Assembly: GCA_021432635.1 (NCBI GenBank)
Contig: MU270076.1
Location: 226,756 to 290,755, forward strand
Source of the DNA: Thozetella sp. PMI_491
Lineage: Eukaryota; Ascomycota; Sordariomycetes; Chaetosphaeriales; Chaetosphaeriaceae
Direction: 5' to 3'
DNA: 64,000 nucleotides
Positions 1-12,800 of the stretch are shown one piece after another. Below the pieces are notes generated by a model. It did no database searches, was not told the DNA's origin, and saw only the letters and a program-made list of their open reading frames with translations. Every line of letters begins with the position of its first letter. The stretch's first letter is position 1. The translations under genes were made by a program, and so were the position numbers.

Positions 1-2666
1 AATTCTCCCTCCCCAAGCCCACTTGCTCTAGGTGATGTTACTTAACCGAGAGGCTCTAGACGGTCCTTCCGGACGGGAACCCAGCCGCCTGACGCCGACC
101 CGAGACCGCTGCTGCCGTCCGCCATCCACACCCACGGGACATTGGGCACCTCCGCAGCACAGCTGCAGCTACGTCCGGACCTGGAAACACCCCAAACTTT
201 GGTCCCCGTTTCGCTCCGACCAGCGAAAGCGCCGTTCGTTATCTAGGCGGGACGCCCGCCAGGCCGTTCAGCAACCGCAACAGTATCACCGAGTTACCTC
301 CATGTTGTGCATGTAAGCGAACTGCGAACTGCAACTGCACCAGCGCTGCAACGATACTCTCTCCGGCCGCGGCCCCTCTCCCTCTCTCCCCTCCCCAAGA
401 AATATTTGCTGCTACTGCCGCTGCCGCTTGGTGCTTGTGCTGCTACTGCCGCCATCCTTTCCTTTTAGAGCATTTTGTCTCAACATTCTGCTGTGTTCCC
501 AACCGCCCCTCCCGCCCCTCCATCTCCGTTCAGTCGAACCTCCGAGCCCCGCCTCTACTTCGAGCGCGAGGAAGGAGGAAGCAGGAATGACGCAAAGGAA
601 ACATTGCGTCGGGGAGCAGACCCGGCATGGCCAGCAAGCACTTGCTCCCTTGCACCGCTGCCTATCTCGGACTAACCCACGCGGCATCCCTCCACTCGCC
701 CTCCCAGAGTAGCATGCCTACCACTTACTTGGCACCGCCCAAGCTGTGGTTCGAGAAGGAAGCCTTGCGAAGCAGCCCCCCCTTCTCGTAATCGCCCCTC
801 CCTCCACCAAGCCTACCTCGGCCTTGCCTTACCAAGACTGCCGCACGGCTCAGCAGTATAGACTGACCCGAAAAATCCACCAGAGGGCAGAGCGACAGAG
901 GGAGGGGGAGTCTCGTTATCCGCTACGCCCCCCCATCCCCAAATAGTAAAGCCATTTGACGTTGGAGGAAGCGGCCCTTGTAGGTCTGAGCGTACATGAT
1001 GCACGCAATTTTGCATGGCCGGACCCTAGTACGCTCATATGAGTATGGTGATTGGCGCCTGGGCGTAGGGTCAGGAGCCCGCGCCGTCCAAGATCACGCA
1101 CTCTTTCGTGTTTTGCCGACCAGTTTTTTTATCTTGGGAACAGGGCTGGAATTGGAAAAGGCCACTACGTAGCGGTGGGTGAGAAAAAGCGCGTGTGTGA
1201 GACCATGCCTCCCCGTCTTATGTCAGTGTGACGGCGGCGCTTGCAAGCAGCCACAGAGGTTCCGCGGATTCGCTCTCCTCCTGTGACGAGGGAGGGGAAA
1301 GGGGGGGTTGCCGTCTGGGGTGATGCGGCGCCGATGCTATGCGGAGGCCACGATGCTCTTTACGGGGCATATGCGATCGCGGGCACACTGCAAATACGAA
1401 CGATCTCACGCACCAGACGCCGGGAGTGGCTCCTAGAATGCTCTGCCCAGGCTCGCGGGAAGGGGCAAAAAAAGGCAGAGGGTGCGAACAAATATTACGC
1501 GGAAGTTGTTCCTGTCCCGGCCAGAGGTAACCGAAGTCACTACGCTCTGAGGTACAAGATGTACTTGAGTGATACATTCGTTGTTTTCCTTCCAATGGCA
1601 TGGGGGCCAGATGGAAAAGCTCTAGACCATTTACCAGGGCTATTGCGGCAAATGCAGACGAGGGAGCTACGAACAGAGGCAAAATCGCATGTGAAGAAGC
1701 TTGGGCGGCTGCCAGAAATTGATTTACAAGACCTCCCTCGACTCTGCCAGGGGCCCGGCTGAATGTATCGGGCAGCACCGCTTGACGTCGTGAAACGCCC
1801 AAATCGCCCCATCAACAACCCCGGCGGCCTCGCTTTGGAATAGTCTCTGTCGCACCGCATCGCGGGGTGTTCGACAGCCCGTACGGAGCAAGCCACGTCT
1901 CATGAAGCACGTGAACCCCAAGTAGAGCCGTAGTGGTTGTCGGGAACTGGGCACTATGTAACGTGATGAATTCCATTCGCCAGCAGAGGCGCTATTCTGG
2001 CAAACACATGTCTATGCAGTAGCAGGGTAGGGGGAGCACCAACTGCATAAGTAGAGACCAACGAGCTTCCCGAGACGAAGGGAGAGGTGGACGTGGACAT
2101 GGACGTGTCTCTCCACGCCGCAGCGCTTCCGATCGGAAGGGCTTTAGCTGGGCGCGTCCGCGTCTACCAGGCCGGAATTCCCCCAGAACAAGCTGCCGGG
2201 GACGCCGTCCCAGCCGAGATTGGGTTGCATCCGCCTGGGAGTGTGTCGAGTCGGCGGCGGCAACTACCCGGTTGCCGGACTAGCCCGGAGCTCCTCCTCA
2301 TCGGCCAACCAGCAACCCCCCTTCTCCGAAGCTCGGGTCGGCGCGCCCGCGTCCTCCATGGCTAAATCCCGATCTCTAAAAACAAGATCTGCAGCGGCTG
2401 TGCGGTCGCGGTTGTTGATAGGGCCGATGCTCCTAGGTCCGGGTCCGATCCCTAGAGCCGGACTACCGGATCGGGAGGATCACCGCCTCCATAAATTTCT
2501 TCTGGAGCTTCTCGTTGGTCTGCCCAGTGAAAGTGGCGGGGGGCTTAATACGGCTCCAGCCGGAGCGAGCGGTCTCATGCAGTCTTCGCGTTGGCGTATC
2601 GGATGTGAACGTAGGCGCCTCTGGGCTGATCTGCGATGAACTCCCAGCTCGCCCCCTCTTCAGCCT
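1..2666. other. Left-end region without a supported gene
   Basis: Several open frames of 60-190 codons lie here on both strands, for example around 1218-1802 where both strands are open. None has a recognisable domain, a good start context or splice-linked continuation. Overlapping open frames on both strands are expected in G+C-rich DNA. Pyrimidine-rich stretches near 360-560 could be part of a promoter or leader. I see nothing else definable. Confidence 0.5.
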
Positions 2667-3455
2667 TCACATCCTCCACTCTTTCCCTTCTTCCATAGGA
2701 GTCGGCATAGCGCTCCCGCAGCACCACGCCTCCTCAAACCGTGCCACCTTGTCATTCACGTATTCAAGAACTCGCACGGCTGCCTCGAGCGCTTCCATGT
2801 TAGTGACGTCTAGCGTCATGGCAGCCGCCGTCCCGTGATCTCCATGCTTCGGCCCGAGCTCATGGCCGACACCCGCCTGGAATGTCAGCTTGCATCCGTT
2901 TGCTGAACAGTCCATCCCATCATGAAAGCACTTCTTCCCTCGCAGGCTGCATCGTCGCTCTAGGCTCTGTATGCGCTGGCGATGCTCTGCCGGCTGGCAC
3001 TCGAGACACACTGGCACGAAGAGGCGGCCGGCACGAGATGCTGCTGCGGCATAGGTCGCGGCGGTGGTGCGGCCGGCAGGGGTGTCAGGGGTGCAGTCGG
3101 TCAGGATAGCGAGACGCCGCAGGCTGGAAGAGCCCGATAGCAGGCGGGTGAGCTCGTCGCCGGGATTTTCCTCCTGGTCGTGAAGATCCCACCTGCGGTA
3201 ACCAGCGTGCAGCTCGCCGGCATTCACGAGCAAGGCCTTATCGCGGCCCAGGAGGAGGGAAAGACACTCGGCCACCGCGAGCTTTCCCACCCCCGGCCAA
3301 CCATTGATGTAAAGAAAGGGAGCTGGAGTGGGAGACATGGGTCGGGCAAAGATGCTAGACTCTGTCGTGGAGAGGGAGGTGGAGGCGGACCCGAATGGCG
3401 AGCTGGCGGTCGAGTGGGCGTGGTGGTCAATATCGAAGTATCCCATCGAACCCAT
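2667..3455 (-). CDS. P-loop kinase-like protein (AAA_33-type nucleotide-binding fold)
   Basis: Predicted protein of 262 residues from the ATG at 3455. A Walker A loop, GWPGVGK, sits at about residues 52-58, preceded by a hydrophobic strand (FLYIN). This is the usual layout of small ATP-binding kinase-like P-loop proteins, in which the loop lies close to the N terminus. A second in-frame ATG at 3338 would start the protein ten residues before the loop and may be the true start. The frame is open upstream to a TTG at 3485, but a stop lies just before that. A Cys-rich stretch at about residues 166-186 (RRCSLRGKK...GCKLTF) looks out of place and ends in GCTGACATTCCAG, which resembles a branch site plus acceptor, so an unremoved intron is possible. 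The substrate is unknown. The fold is fairly secure, the exact gene model less so. Confidence 0.6.
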   Translation of the reverse strand: MGSMGYFDIDHHAHSTASSPFGSASTSLSTTESSIFARPMSPTPAPFLYINGWPGVGKLAVAECLSLLLGRDKALLVNAGELHAGYRRWDLHDQEENPGDELTRLLSGSSSLRRLAILTDCTPDTPAGRTTAATYAAAASRAGRLFVPVCLECQPAEHRQRIQSLERRCSLRGKKCFHDGMDCSANGCKLTFQAGVGHELGPKHGDHGTAAAMTLDVTNMEALEAAVRVLEYVNDKVARFEEAWCCGSAMPTPMEEGKEWRM

Positions 3456-4487
3456 TAGGCCCACGAGGTTGGAGGACTCTTCCAAAGGGCTTGTCGGAAG
3501 TTAAATGGAGCGAGGCCGGCGCATCCATGGCGGACCGCACTGCCGTTTTCAAGAACAAAGAGTTCCACGACGGTGGTGCAGAAACACGTTAGTTCAGCCT
3601 AGCAGTCGAGGAAGCGGCCGTGTGTCGCGGCAGACTGGGCAGATGGCTGGGCCTTATTAACAAACGCCGCAGCAGAAGAAAAAAAAATCAATGACTCCTT
3701 GCACGCACTCTGGAGCAGCCGGGGACCTCGCCGGTGAACCTCCCAGTCCGTTCGCGGCAGATCCGGCGAGTCTAGAATCCTCCCCATGCAGCCTGACAAC
3801 AAACTCTAAGTTGGGTGAAACTATGGAGGGGCGATCTAGACCGGCCGATTGGACTGCATGCAAGTGCCACCAGTGAATGGGGGGCGATGGAGTCGGGAAG
3901 GAGCGACAAACCACCCTGCGGAGCGACAGGCGCGCGAAAAGGGAATTAAAACGAGGCTTGGCGAAAATATGGTTTTCTCATGTTTGAGGATGAGTTTGTT
4001 CTCCTTCTTTCAACGAGGCCAAGTAAAATTAGAATTTCGGTCCACGCTGGGAGGGGGTATCGTGGAATTAAGATTTTCAGCGTTGTAAGCGACCCTCTCG
4101 CCAAACCATCCGCCTCTCCCCAGCTGTCCTATACGCTCGCTTTGGGGGTTTCTTTGCGGAAGCGAATCAGAGCCACATCTGAAACAAAGGACTGCCTTAG
4201 TCGTAGATCAAGATCGTTACGTTACAGAAAGCAATGCTCGCGGCGCGCTTGGGGCTCTTCAATCGCTGTCGCCCTCGACTGGTCATCAAACCGGCGGCGT
4301 CCAAAGACACGTCAAAGAACCAAAAGACCCATTACACATCTGCTAGCTAGCAGCCCTTACCCAAGACGTTTAACCCAATATGCGAGGCTGCCCACTCAGA
4401 GTTCCGCCCTAAAATGGTTTCCCCGGCTGCCGCCTACGGCGCGGCATCACCTTGCTGTCAACGCACGTCAGAGCTGTCGTTGGTGAC
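3456..4487. other. Intergenic
   Basis: This 1-kb spacer separates the P-loop gene (-) from the 3' end of the BTB-like gene (-). It should hold the promoter of the P-loop gene. No coding frame with recognisable content is seen. Confidence 0.5.
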
Positions 4488-5831
4488 TTAGATCCTTCCG
4501 GCCAAATACAGTATGTTCTCTTTGATGGCATCCGTCAGCTCACCCTGACCAGTGTAGACCCGTGCCACGGTTTGGTACCACGCTTCGGGATGCGGAAGCG
4601 GGAGATAGATGACGTCGCCCTCACGCACATGGCCAGACATCATCAAGGCGGCCAGGATGGGCAGGTGAACTCTGGCGTATTTGAGGTCTGCATCGGGCAT
4701 TAACCAGTTGCACCCAGAGGATAAAGTTCAGAGCAGGGGAGGGGCAGGGCAAAGCGACTTACGGATGGGTATCGCGCTAGCGCCTCGAAGGGGTCGGTTG
4801 AGGGACGGGCTAAGCGCGGCTTTGGGAGGAACCTGGCCGGCCGTGAAGCTGGAGAAGCGCCGGTCAGAACCCAACGTCGGGCTGCAGGATTTGATTCCCC
4901 TTGAGGTTCTCCAGGAGAGCTCATCGATGCTCCTCGAGGGCCTCCGGAACTCGGCCGAGGCTGAAACCGGGGACGGCTCAGGGACCGTGGCCCGGAGCTC
5001 GTCTATGTTGAAAGTCCTCTGGAGAAGGAATGGCTTGCGCTCAAAGGCACGGGGCTTGACCCTCGCCCTGATGGTAACCTGATTCCGGTCCGAAGAGTCC
5101 TTGGGGCTCGCCGAGGGGCTGCTCGGGGTCGCGGCGCCGGCCTCTGGCGAGTCACTAGTCCTCCGCAATGACACTGCCACGACAAAACAGTCTGCATATT
5201 TGGCGTCGGCGAAGTAAATATGACCCCATGCCTCCAGTTGCTCGCGGATGGCGGAGCTACCGCGTCGGCTGGGGGAGGAAGGAGTAGGCGGCGGAAGCGA
5301 AATCGAGGGGAGCGACTGACGACGGTCAACTGAAGCCCCAACATTGCGGGCCTGCGGCCGTGGGAGACCGGAAAGAAGGATATTCCTTGTTTCGGCGACA
5401 ATGGTTTGTCGGCGCTCAGCCTGGGAAGCACCACCAGTCCCACAGGCTGGGACGAGGGGAGAGAAGCCGGCAGCATGGCTACTCATCGCGGGACTCGACG
5501 TAATGGCTAGAGTCCTCCCGGGACTGTGGCCGACTCTCTGCTCCGAGATAGGAGACAGCGACCGCTGTGTTCCGGGAGAAGCTGATGCCTTTGCTCCTTG
5601 GTCCAGACTGTCCACCATGGCTCTCTCATGCTTCCTCATAGCTGACTCCTGGGCAGAGGAAGCACGGGGGTGCAAGGGACTGGGAAGCGTCCTTGGAGAC
5701 ATGGGGGAGGGAGCAAAGCTAGGGCTTCGGAGGCGGAAAGAGGGCCGTGAAGGCGCATGGAGGTCGTGGTAGCCAGTCCATAGCGGCTGGAGGCTGGGCC
5801 GGAACCGATTCTGGGTCTCTGTAGCCTCCAT
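4488..5831 (-). CDS. Fungal protein with disordered N-terminal part and BTB-like C-terminal segment
   Basis: Two exons, 5831-4763 and 4687-4488, joined over a 75-nt intron (GTAAGT...GATGCAG) in phase 1, give about 422 residues. The first 190 residues are rich in Ser, Pro and Arg and look disordered, with several SP/TP sites. A more ordered block follows at about residues 190-280 (EAWGHIYFADAKYADCFVV..., then TIRARVKPRAFERKPFLLQR). The last 65 residues (LKYARVHLPILAALMMSGHV, then VIYLPLPHPEAWYQTVARVY, TGQGELTD, ENILYLAG) have the spacing of the second half of a BTB/POZ fold: a strand, a helix ending in xVYTG, then a helix with LYLA. The protein stops right after that motif. I do not recognise a named family. 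The BTB assignment is inference from pattern. The splice join is well supported by frame and consensus. Confidence 0.65.
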
Positions 5832-8248
5832 TTGGAGATTTTGAAGGAAGCGCGTAGTAGTAATACAATTACACGATAGTTAGAAGAACATGTGCTAGCA
5901 AAATAGCAGGCGTATGGCACAAGGGGGCAGGGAAGTTGGTTCGTTGAGATAGGCTGGTATTGGCGGCATCGCGCCGACAATGAATACCATCGCCCTCTTT
6001 TGTATGCTCTTCTTCTTCCTCCAGAGCCAACCTCGCCCCCCTTTCCCTGAAGGACGGTCAGCATGGGCTTCAAAGAAGAGGAGGGGTTTCCGGCAATAGT
6101 GCCAAAGCGACCGGGCGCGGGCGAGCGAGAGATTGAGTCAAGCTCAAGCCCCTGACCTCAAAGCATTCCTCGCATTTGCAGCTCGGCGGAGAACAAAGAA
6201 GTTCGCGTGCGATCTGTCTTACTAGGCTACAGTTTGCCGAATGCCCGTTGCCGTGGGCAGCTGCGAGACAAAGGGCGTGGCGTCCCACACAGTCTGAGGC
6301 AAGGACAGCCCCAGGGATCTACAGACCCCTCGTGCCCATGGAGCGAGCGGTATCGCATCCCACAGCAGCACCAGCCCGCGTAGGCGAACAATCTGTTCCG
6401 TCCCGACGCCAGTCATATGTCATAATCATAACAAGGCCCAAGCGAGCCACTTGGACAGAAGCAAGCAGGGAGGGATCAAAGGAGACGAGGGAGTCCGACT
6501 CATTCGCGGCAGACATACGCACCGGGTACACGGGCAGTGCGTCCGGACGTTACGCTCATGGCCGCGAGGCCTAGAACCTCCGGTCCTCTCTCTGGAGAGT
6601 ATATTGAAAACGTGGGTTCCACCCAAGAGAACATGCTTCTGGGTGCCGAATGCGTCAGACACGGAGATGTCTTGTTCCACCTGGTAGATGCGGAGGTGGC
6701 AACAACGGCGATTCTCTGGAAAACAGATCACCACTTTTCTCCAGTTTCGGCTGACGGAGACAGACTAGCCCAGTGCCGTTCCGTCTTCAAATTTGACCCG
6801 TCTGTGCCCCAGGGGAAGGGAGGGGGGGCGAGAGGATGTCGGTCCGGGTCGGGGGGTCCCGATATTTCTCCGGGACGCAATTACTCGAGGCGGCCAGGCC
6901 GTCGGAGAGGAATTTGTACTTCGTGTTCTGCGGGTGTCTAGGGAGAGACACTCCTACTTAGGATCATAGAAAACGTCAGTACAGTTTCCAGGACCCCGAT
7001 GCAGATACAATGCTCCCATGTTCAAGGGCAAGGCTTGCCCTACAGCGACTGTGTAGCTCTTGATAGGGCAATGCAGCCCGAGTCGCTGAATTGCAGCCTG
7101 TGAACTGCATCTCAAACGACTACTCATAGTAACACAGATTTTCTTGGGCAGCCAAGGACCTCCACAAGACCGGCAAGATAATCATACATGAACCTCCGCC
7201 CCTTTTCTTCCCCAGGTATACCAAGGTCATGGCGCAGCCAGTCAAGCGATGCCTCACAGCCATACTAGAGGAGCAACTTATAACTTGGCTAATAGTCTTT
7301 TATTACCTAGCAGCAAAACACGCTGGTGCCGCAAATTTACGGTCAACCACAGGTCAGGAGGCAATCGTTCGTGCATTTATCTAAACTGCGATGTCTTAAT
7401 GTCTTTTCCTACAAGCCGAGCTGTATGTCCGCAGCTGCCGGGTAGAACGCAGACTACATGGTACTAGAAACCAAGTATCTCGATGTGAGGAGTAGGGTAT
7501 GCTTCTACGACCCAAGGGCATAAACCGAGCTGTTCCGGCTGCCCTTCTGGTGGTACTGATACGGCTGGATTTAAGACAACTATGGCGGAATCCCTTGGTC
7601 TACCAAAAGGAGGACTGTGGTACAGCTAGTTTATTGTTGCTCACCATTACGAAACCGAGGCACCTCCCTTCTCGTAAAAGAACCCTGGTTTACACCGGAG
7701 TTTCTGCATTTCCATAAATTAACCAAACTACCACTAGGCCCTAGCCGTATTGTATCCTTAAGCGTGGCTATCGGTCATGGCTGATGGACTGTGCGTGGTG
7801 TTGCCGTCCGAGGTGCTTCAAAGGGAGAGACGACGTGTAGGCTCGGCTCAAATTCGGGGCGTTATTTTTTTGTGGGGGGGGGGTGTCCGTGCACGCTCAC
7901 CTCGCCCAGCTGTCCGTGTCGGTCGCGACCATCACAACGGTTTACCCCTGAGGCAGACGATGGAAGCAAGAAAGAAGGGCAGAAAACAAAAAATAAAAAA
8001 CACGGGTTATCCGCGGAGCACGACCGGAACCAGTGCAATGTGCAGCTGACACGTACACATCATTTCCTCGATCTGACAGGTGACCCTCACAACTCGCCTC
8101 GCCCTACACTGCAGGCGGGTCCCATACCTCGCGAATTGGGCGAAACGACAGCTCTTTCCGGTTTCTAACAGAAGCAAAAGGAAGAAAGAACGCGCCGCCG
8201 TCCGACCCACGCCGGGACCCGACCCTTCGCCCAAGATATTCCGCAAAC
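5832..8248. other. Intergenic between divergent genes
   Basis: This region separates the starts of the BTB-like gene (-) and GWT1 (+), so it should contain both promoters. Part of it (about 7100-7760) is noticeably more A+T-rich than its surroundings. A G run lies at about 7872-7886. Small open frames here have no recognisable content. Confidence 0.5.
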
Positions 8249-9833
8249 ATGGCGGCCGCTGCCAACGCGACTCAGAGCTACAAGCAGCTGAAGGAGGACT
8301 TTGTGTCCAACCTGACGGGCGGAACGGTGGCAGAGATCGCGAGCGTTACCGCAGTCGCGCCGGTGCGTGCAACCCGGGGGATGGGTTTGGAATCCATGCT
8401 ATGTGACGAGTCCGCGCTGACACCTCATTTTCTTTCCCTCCCCGCAGGCCGCCGCTCTTCTCTGGTCTGTCCTCCAGGCCCGCCAGTCCTTCTTCAGGCC
8501 CTACACACCCCTGGCCTATGCCGTCGACCTCTTGCTCCATGTTGGAGGTTTCCTCCTGGCCACCACCCTCTATGCCAGTACACCGCTCCTCCTCAACGGG
8601 CTGCTGCTCACCGCAGCCCTGTTCGTCTACGCTCTCCCGCCCAACACGGCGTCCCGGAGGAAGAAGCCGAAGCTCCCGCCCGCTGCCCAGTCCAAGGCCG
8701 CGTCCGGGCCGCTCGGCGCTCTCTCGACCAAACCCTTCCTCACCACCTACCGCGCATATATGATGATCACCACCTGCATGTGCATCCTGGCCGTCGACTT
8801 CCGCCTGTTTCCTCGGCGGCTTGCGAAGGCCGAGACCTGGGGCACCTCCCTGATGGACATTGGAGTAGGCTCGTTTGTCTTCGCCGCCGGCGTGGTCGGC
8901 GCACGGTCGGTGCTGAAAGAGCGAGCCGGCGGCCGGGCAATTCCAGTGGTTAGGCGTGTTATCTCCTCCTTCCGCCACTCGATACCGCTTCTCGTCCTCG
9001 GCTTCATACGCCTGCTCAGCGTCAAGGGCTTGGAGTATGCCGAGCACATCACCGAGTACGGCGTCCACTGGAACTTCTTTTTTACCCTGGGCCTCCTGCC
9101 TCCCTTCGTCGCGCTCTTCCGCTCGGCGCTCTGGTTGATTCCTTCCCACGCGGGCCTGGCCATCATCATCGGCGTGGTCTACCAGGTGTTGCTGGAGACT
9201 ACCGCGCTCAAGGCCTACATCCTGGCCGCCCCGCGCACCGACCTTATCTCGATGAACCGAGAAGGCATCTTCAGCTTCCTCGGGTACCTGGCTATCTTTT
9301 TAGCCGGCCAAGACACGGGCATGTTTGTACTACCGCGGAGGGTCAACCCCAGGAGTAACTCGAGTGATGGCTCGCAGAGGACGACTCTGCTCATGACCAT
9401 CGCTGTTTGGTCTTTGTCTTGGATGGCCCTCTACTTCCTCGCCACCGACTACACCTACGGCGCCGGCCTAACCGTGTCCCGGCGGATGGCGAATCTTCCC
9501 TACATTCTCTTTGTCGCAGCTTTCAACAGTGCCCAGATCTTTATGTTCTGCCTGGTGGACACCGTCTTCTTCCCGGCCTTCTACAACGCCCACGACACTA
9601 GGACAGAGAAGGAGGCGTATGAGACTGCCACTAGTCGCGTCCTACACGCATACAACCGGAATGGACTGGCCATCTTCCTGGCGGCGAACTTGCTCACCGG
9701 CTTGGTGAACTTGACAGTCCCGACTTTGGACATTGGCCAGGTTGGGACGATAGCGATACTAGCGGGCTACGCCACTGTTGTAACGACTTTGGCAGTCGTC
9801 CTCGACATGTATGATATATCCATTAAGCTGTAG
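8249..9833 (+). CDS. GWT1: GPI-anchor inositol acyltransferase (Gwt1/PIG-W family)
   Basis: Gwt1 adds a fatty acyl chain to the inositol of GlcN-PI in the ER membrane, an early step of GPI-anchor synthesis. Exon 1 is 8249-8362 (38 residues). An 85-nt intron 8363-8447 (GTGCGT...CCGCAG) leads to exon 2, 8448-9833, for a total of 499 residues, close to the roughly 490 of the yeast protein. The N terminus [20 protein letters not shown] is the family signature; the join gives [20 protein letters not shown]. Many hydrophobic segments follow, from [15 protein letters not shown] through [20 protein letters not shown] to [20 protein letters not shown], as expected of a polytopic ER protein. The start ATG has a good context (CAAACATGGCG). 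The large antisense open frames over this gene are composition shadows. Identification is by recalled family sequence and is secure. Confidence 0.93.
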
Positions 9834-12800
9834 AAGCCAAATAGACCTAGCGCCTGCGCTCGCGAACGGCTTGGCGGGAGCGGTAGCGGCAGTGGCAGCA
9901 CCTTGCACTACAATGGGTGTTTGGATCGGTCGGTACGCCTGACCAGACACCAGCCGGGCAGGCCGCGCTGAGCGGACACCATTTCCGGAATGGTGTGTTC
10001 ATGTGCGATTCCGGACATGGCAGATTGAAACATAGATTCCGGAGAGCTGCTGGGGTTTGACGGGGCGACAGATGCATGTCTCATCTAGGCAAATGCGGGT
10101 AGCCGTTGTGCCTCCAGTCCGCAGCTGACGCGAATCAACTCCCCTTTCCTGAGTGTGTAGCCCACGAGCTCGTTGTCGATCGCAGCAGTCGAGATGGAAT
10201 AGTGGACACGCTGCCTCCAAATGCGGAACAACTGCACACCGACATGTTTGATTTGGAATACAAGAAGGAAAGAAGGAAGGGCGCTACCCCGCCCTGGTGT
10301 TAAGCCGGCCTCCGAGGCGCGAATGAGGGCAACCCGGATCAGCGAGCCAGGGGCGCATCACGATGTTGGCTGTTGGCGGTTCGCCAGCTTGGGGGAGGGA
10401 GGGGTTGTCGGTGCTCCCTGCCGTCAATAGCTGCCGTCTTAATGGCCTTCGGACAACGCCGAGTGAAAGATGGGATGAGTGTGGATCCTTACGCGTTTCT
10501 GACACATGGGAGTCTGGGGAACCTTGGGAAACCCGCCCTAAGAAACCCCATGCCTGCGACATCGTGGCTGATCAGAGTTTCCCCGTCCATTGAGCCTAAC
10601 GAGAGAATGCAAGGCGATCTACGGCGATCCTGCGAGGCAGGAATCCATCATTGCAGTCGAAACACTGCAGAGGATGCGAGCGCTGAGTGTGTAGCGTGGA
10701 GGAGCGCCGCCGGCGCAATAGAGAAGCCTTTGACTGGGCCTTCCTGGGCTGACCGGAGCCGAAGACGAATGGGGGGCGGCAAGGGGGACGGAAGGCCGCT
10801 CCGCCCGCCTGGAGTCAACTTTTCAGAACGAGGAATGCACTTGCTCCTCTATTCTCTCATCGTCCTGCGAGCAATCTACGGATGGCGGCAAGAGCCGAAT
10901 GGATCGTCGCCCAAGTTTCACAACCGTGATTTGACCTTCCCCAGAGGCATCTATTTTGAGTCTATTTTGAGAGGTTGAATTATGTCTTATTCAGAAGCCC
11001 GACGTCTCGCTCTTGCCCCCTCCCTCGATTTTCTTGGCTCCCGCGATTGTGGCTGACAACTAGGAGACAAGCAAACAAACAAAACAAACAGCAGCGCTCG
11101 GCACACGACTATTCGGGCCAGAGCAGCCGGGCGAAGATGCTACCTCGTGTGTCCCCGACGCTGTCCAAGGCCTCGGTTTCTTTCGTGAATGTTGGCGCGC
11201 CTTCGCGATTCCAAGGTGCCAGTCGCAAGCAAGGCCAGCTGTTCGATGGGTCTAGAGGCACCCCAGCCCCTGCCCTTCTATGCGCCTCATCTCCGATATT
11301 CATGCCTTCCTGGCCTTCTCGTAATTGTCCTACTGGCCTCGGGATCCCGAGTCAGCACGCGCATATCCCCCCAGACGGCCTTGAAGCTCGTGTGCCGGGG
11401 CCGAGGAGGCAAGAAGCAAGATGCAGCAGGGCCAGGCCAGAGACCATGTTCTTCGTTGTGGTCGCTGCTATGACGTCGCCTGGGCGCGAATTGCAGCCAG
11501 CCCTTTTTCATCCACATAGTAATTAGCTACACCGTCCCACCCTTGTGGTTGGGACGTTTCATGCAAGGTCGTTCCCTTTTCGGGATCCTTCCCAGTGCCT
11601 AATGGGCTACGACAGGCCCAGCCCGCGCCGTCGGCTGTTGGCTGTCCCCGGGAGCTAGAGGTGGGCCACCACTTTTGCCGGACGACCTGACGTCTCTGGG
11701 CCCTCCTTCGGGCGACGGGTCCATCGGCGTGCGGAACGCGAGAGGGACGGAGGGAGAAAAAGCGAGGGAGGGGAAGACAACCACATGGATCGTGTCAATG
11801 CATTGAGCAGGAAGCGCTCGCCCCAATTTACCATACAAGGACCGCGCGAGGGCGAATCCGGTCGCGGCATATTGTAAACAACTCTCTCTACGGTTTGCAT
11901 GGCTTGGGTCGGAGCTGCGCTTCTTTGTACGCGCAATACGCGTTCTGCAGGGGCGTTGGGCGAATGAGAGGAGCAGCCCACGGTATGCAATGCAGCGTCA
12001 ACGAGCCAGTCTGGCTCGCTCACGGCGGCCCTCCGCGCATCAACCTCTGATCATGTTGCTTTGCCCGTGGCCATTCACGGGCCCCAGGGGAAACACCCAC
12101 AAAACGCCGCCCAACTCTCCTTGGTATGCATGTAAACCCCTGAGTCTGGCCAGCGAGGCTCTTTGCCCGTCTGTTTGGCTGGCAACGGCCGAGGACCGTC
12201 CCAACTTCCCATCGCGGTGGATAGCTTTGGGGGGAGGCGAGTTGCTGGCGCGATGACGGCGTTGTGTTTGGTGGGAGCTTGGACGCCGCCAAGGGTTGGG
12301 CTAGGACCCAATCCACGCTGGGAGTCGAGGCACTGGTTTGACCTGATGAAGTCACGGAGCCCTAGGCATGATTGCACAGTGGCTTCTAACCCCACAGCCG
12401 GGCCTTCTCGAAGAAAGCGGAGCTTGGCGACAACAAGGCCCCCCCCCTTCTATCACAGGGATTGCATCCTAGGGAGGGATGCCGAGAAGCGATGTCATGG
12501 AAACATGTCTCCCATTTTCGGCGGAGGGGCTTCAAGAGATAACCGGGCAAGCCGCAGTCGCGAACAGAGGGCGAGGAGCGATTGATTGTTGATCGCGGGG
12601 CGAGCTGAGGGTAGGGGAATGCTACGCGGCCCGCAGGACTCGGTAGGAGCCAGGAGACGACCAAAGAGGGGACAAAAGGCCCCAAACGAACAATGATCAG
12701 CGTCAGCCGCCAGTCAGAGCAGTTCGTCTTTTGTCTGCATCTTGTTTGCAGAGCCAAAACGGACGTCTGCGAGGTGGTCAGCACTCAGTCCTCCTGTGGG

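Noticed and set aside
1218-1802. Overlapping open frames of 173 and 194 codons on opposite strands
   Set aside because: No recognisable motif in either, and neither start context nor splice sites give support.
7230-7720. Possible decayed transposase fragment (CLTAILEEQLITWLI)
   Set aside because: Only a faint helix-turn-helix resemblance, with no terminal repeats or further domains.
8346-9169. Long antisense open frames over GWT1
   Set aside because: GWT1 on the other strand is clearly conserved; third-position G/C bias creates these mirror frames.
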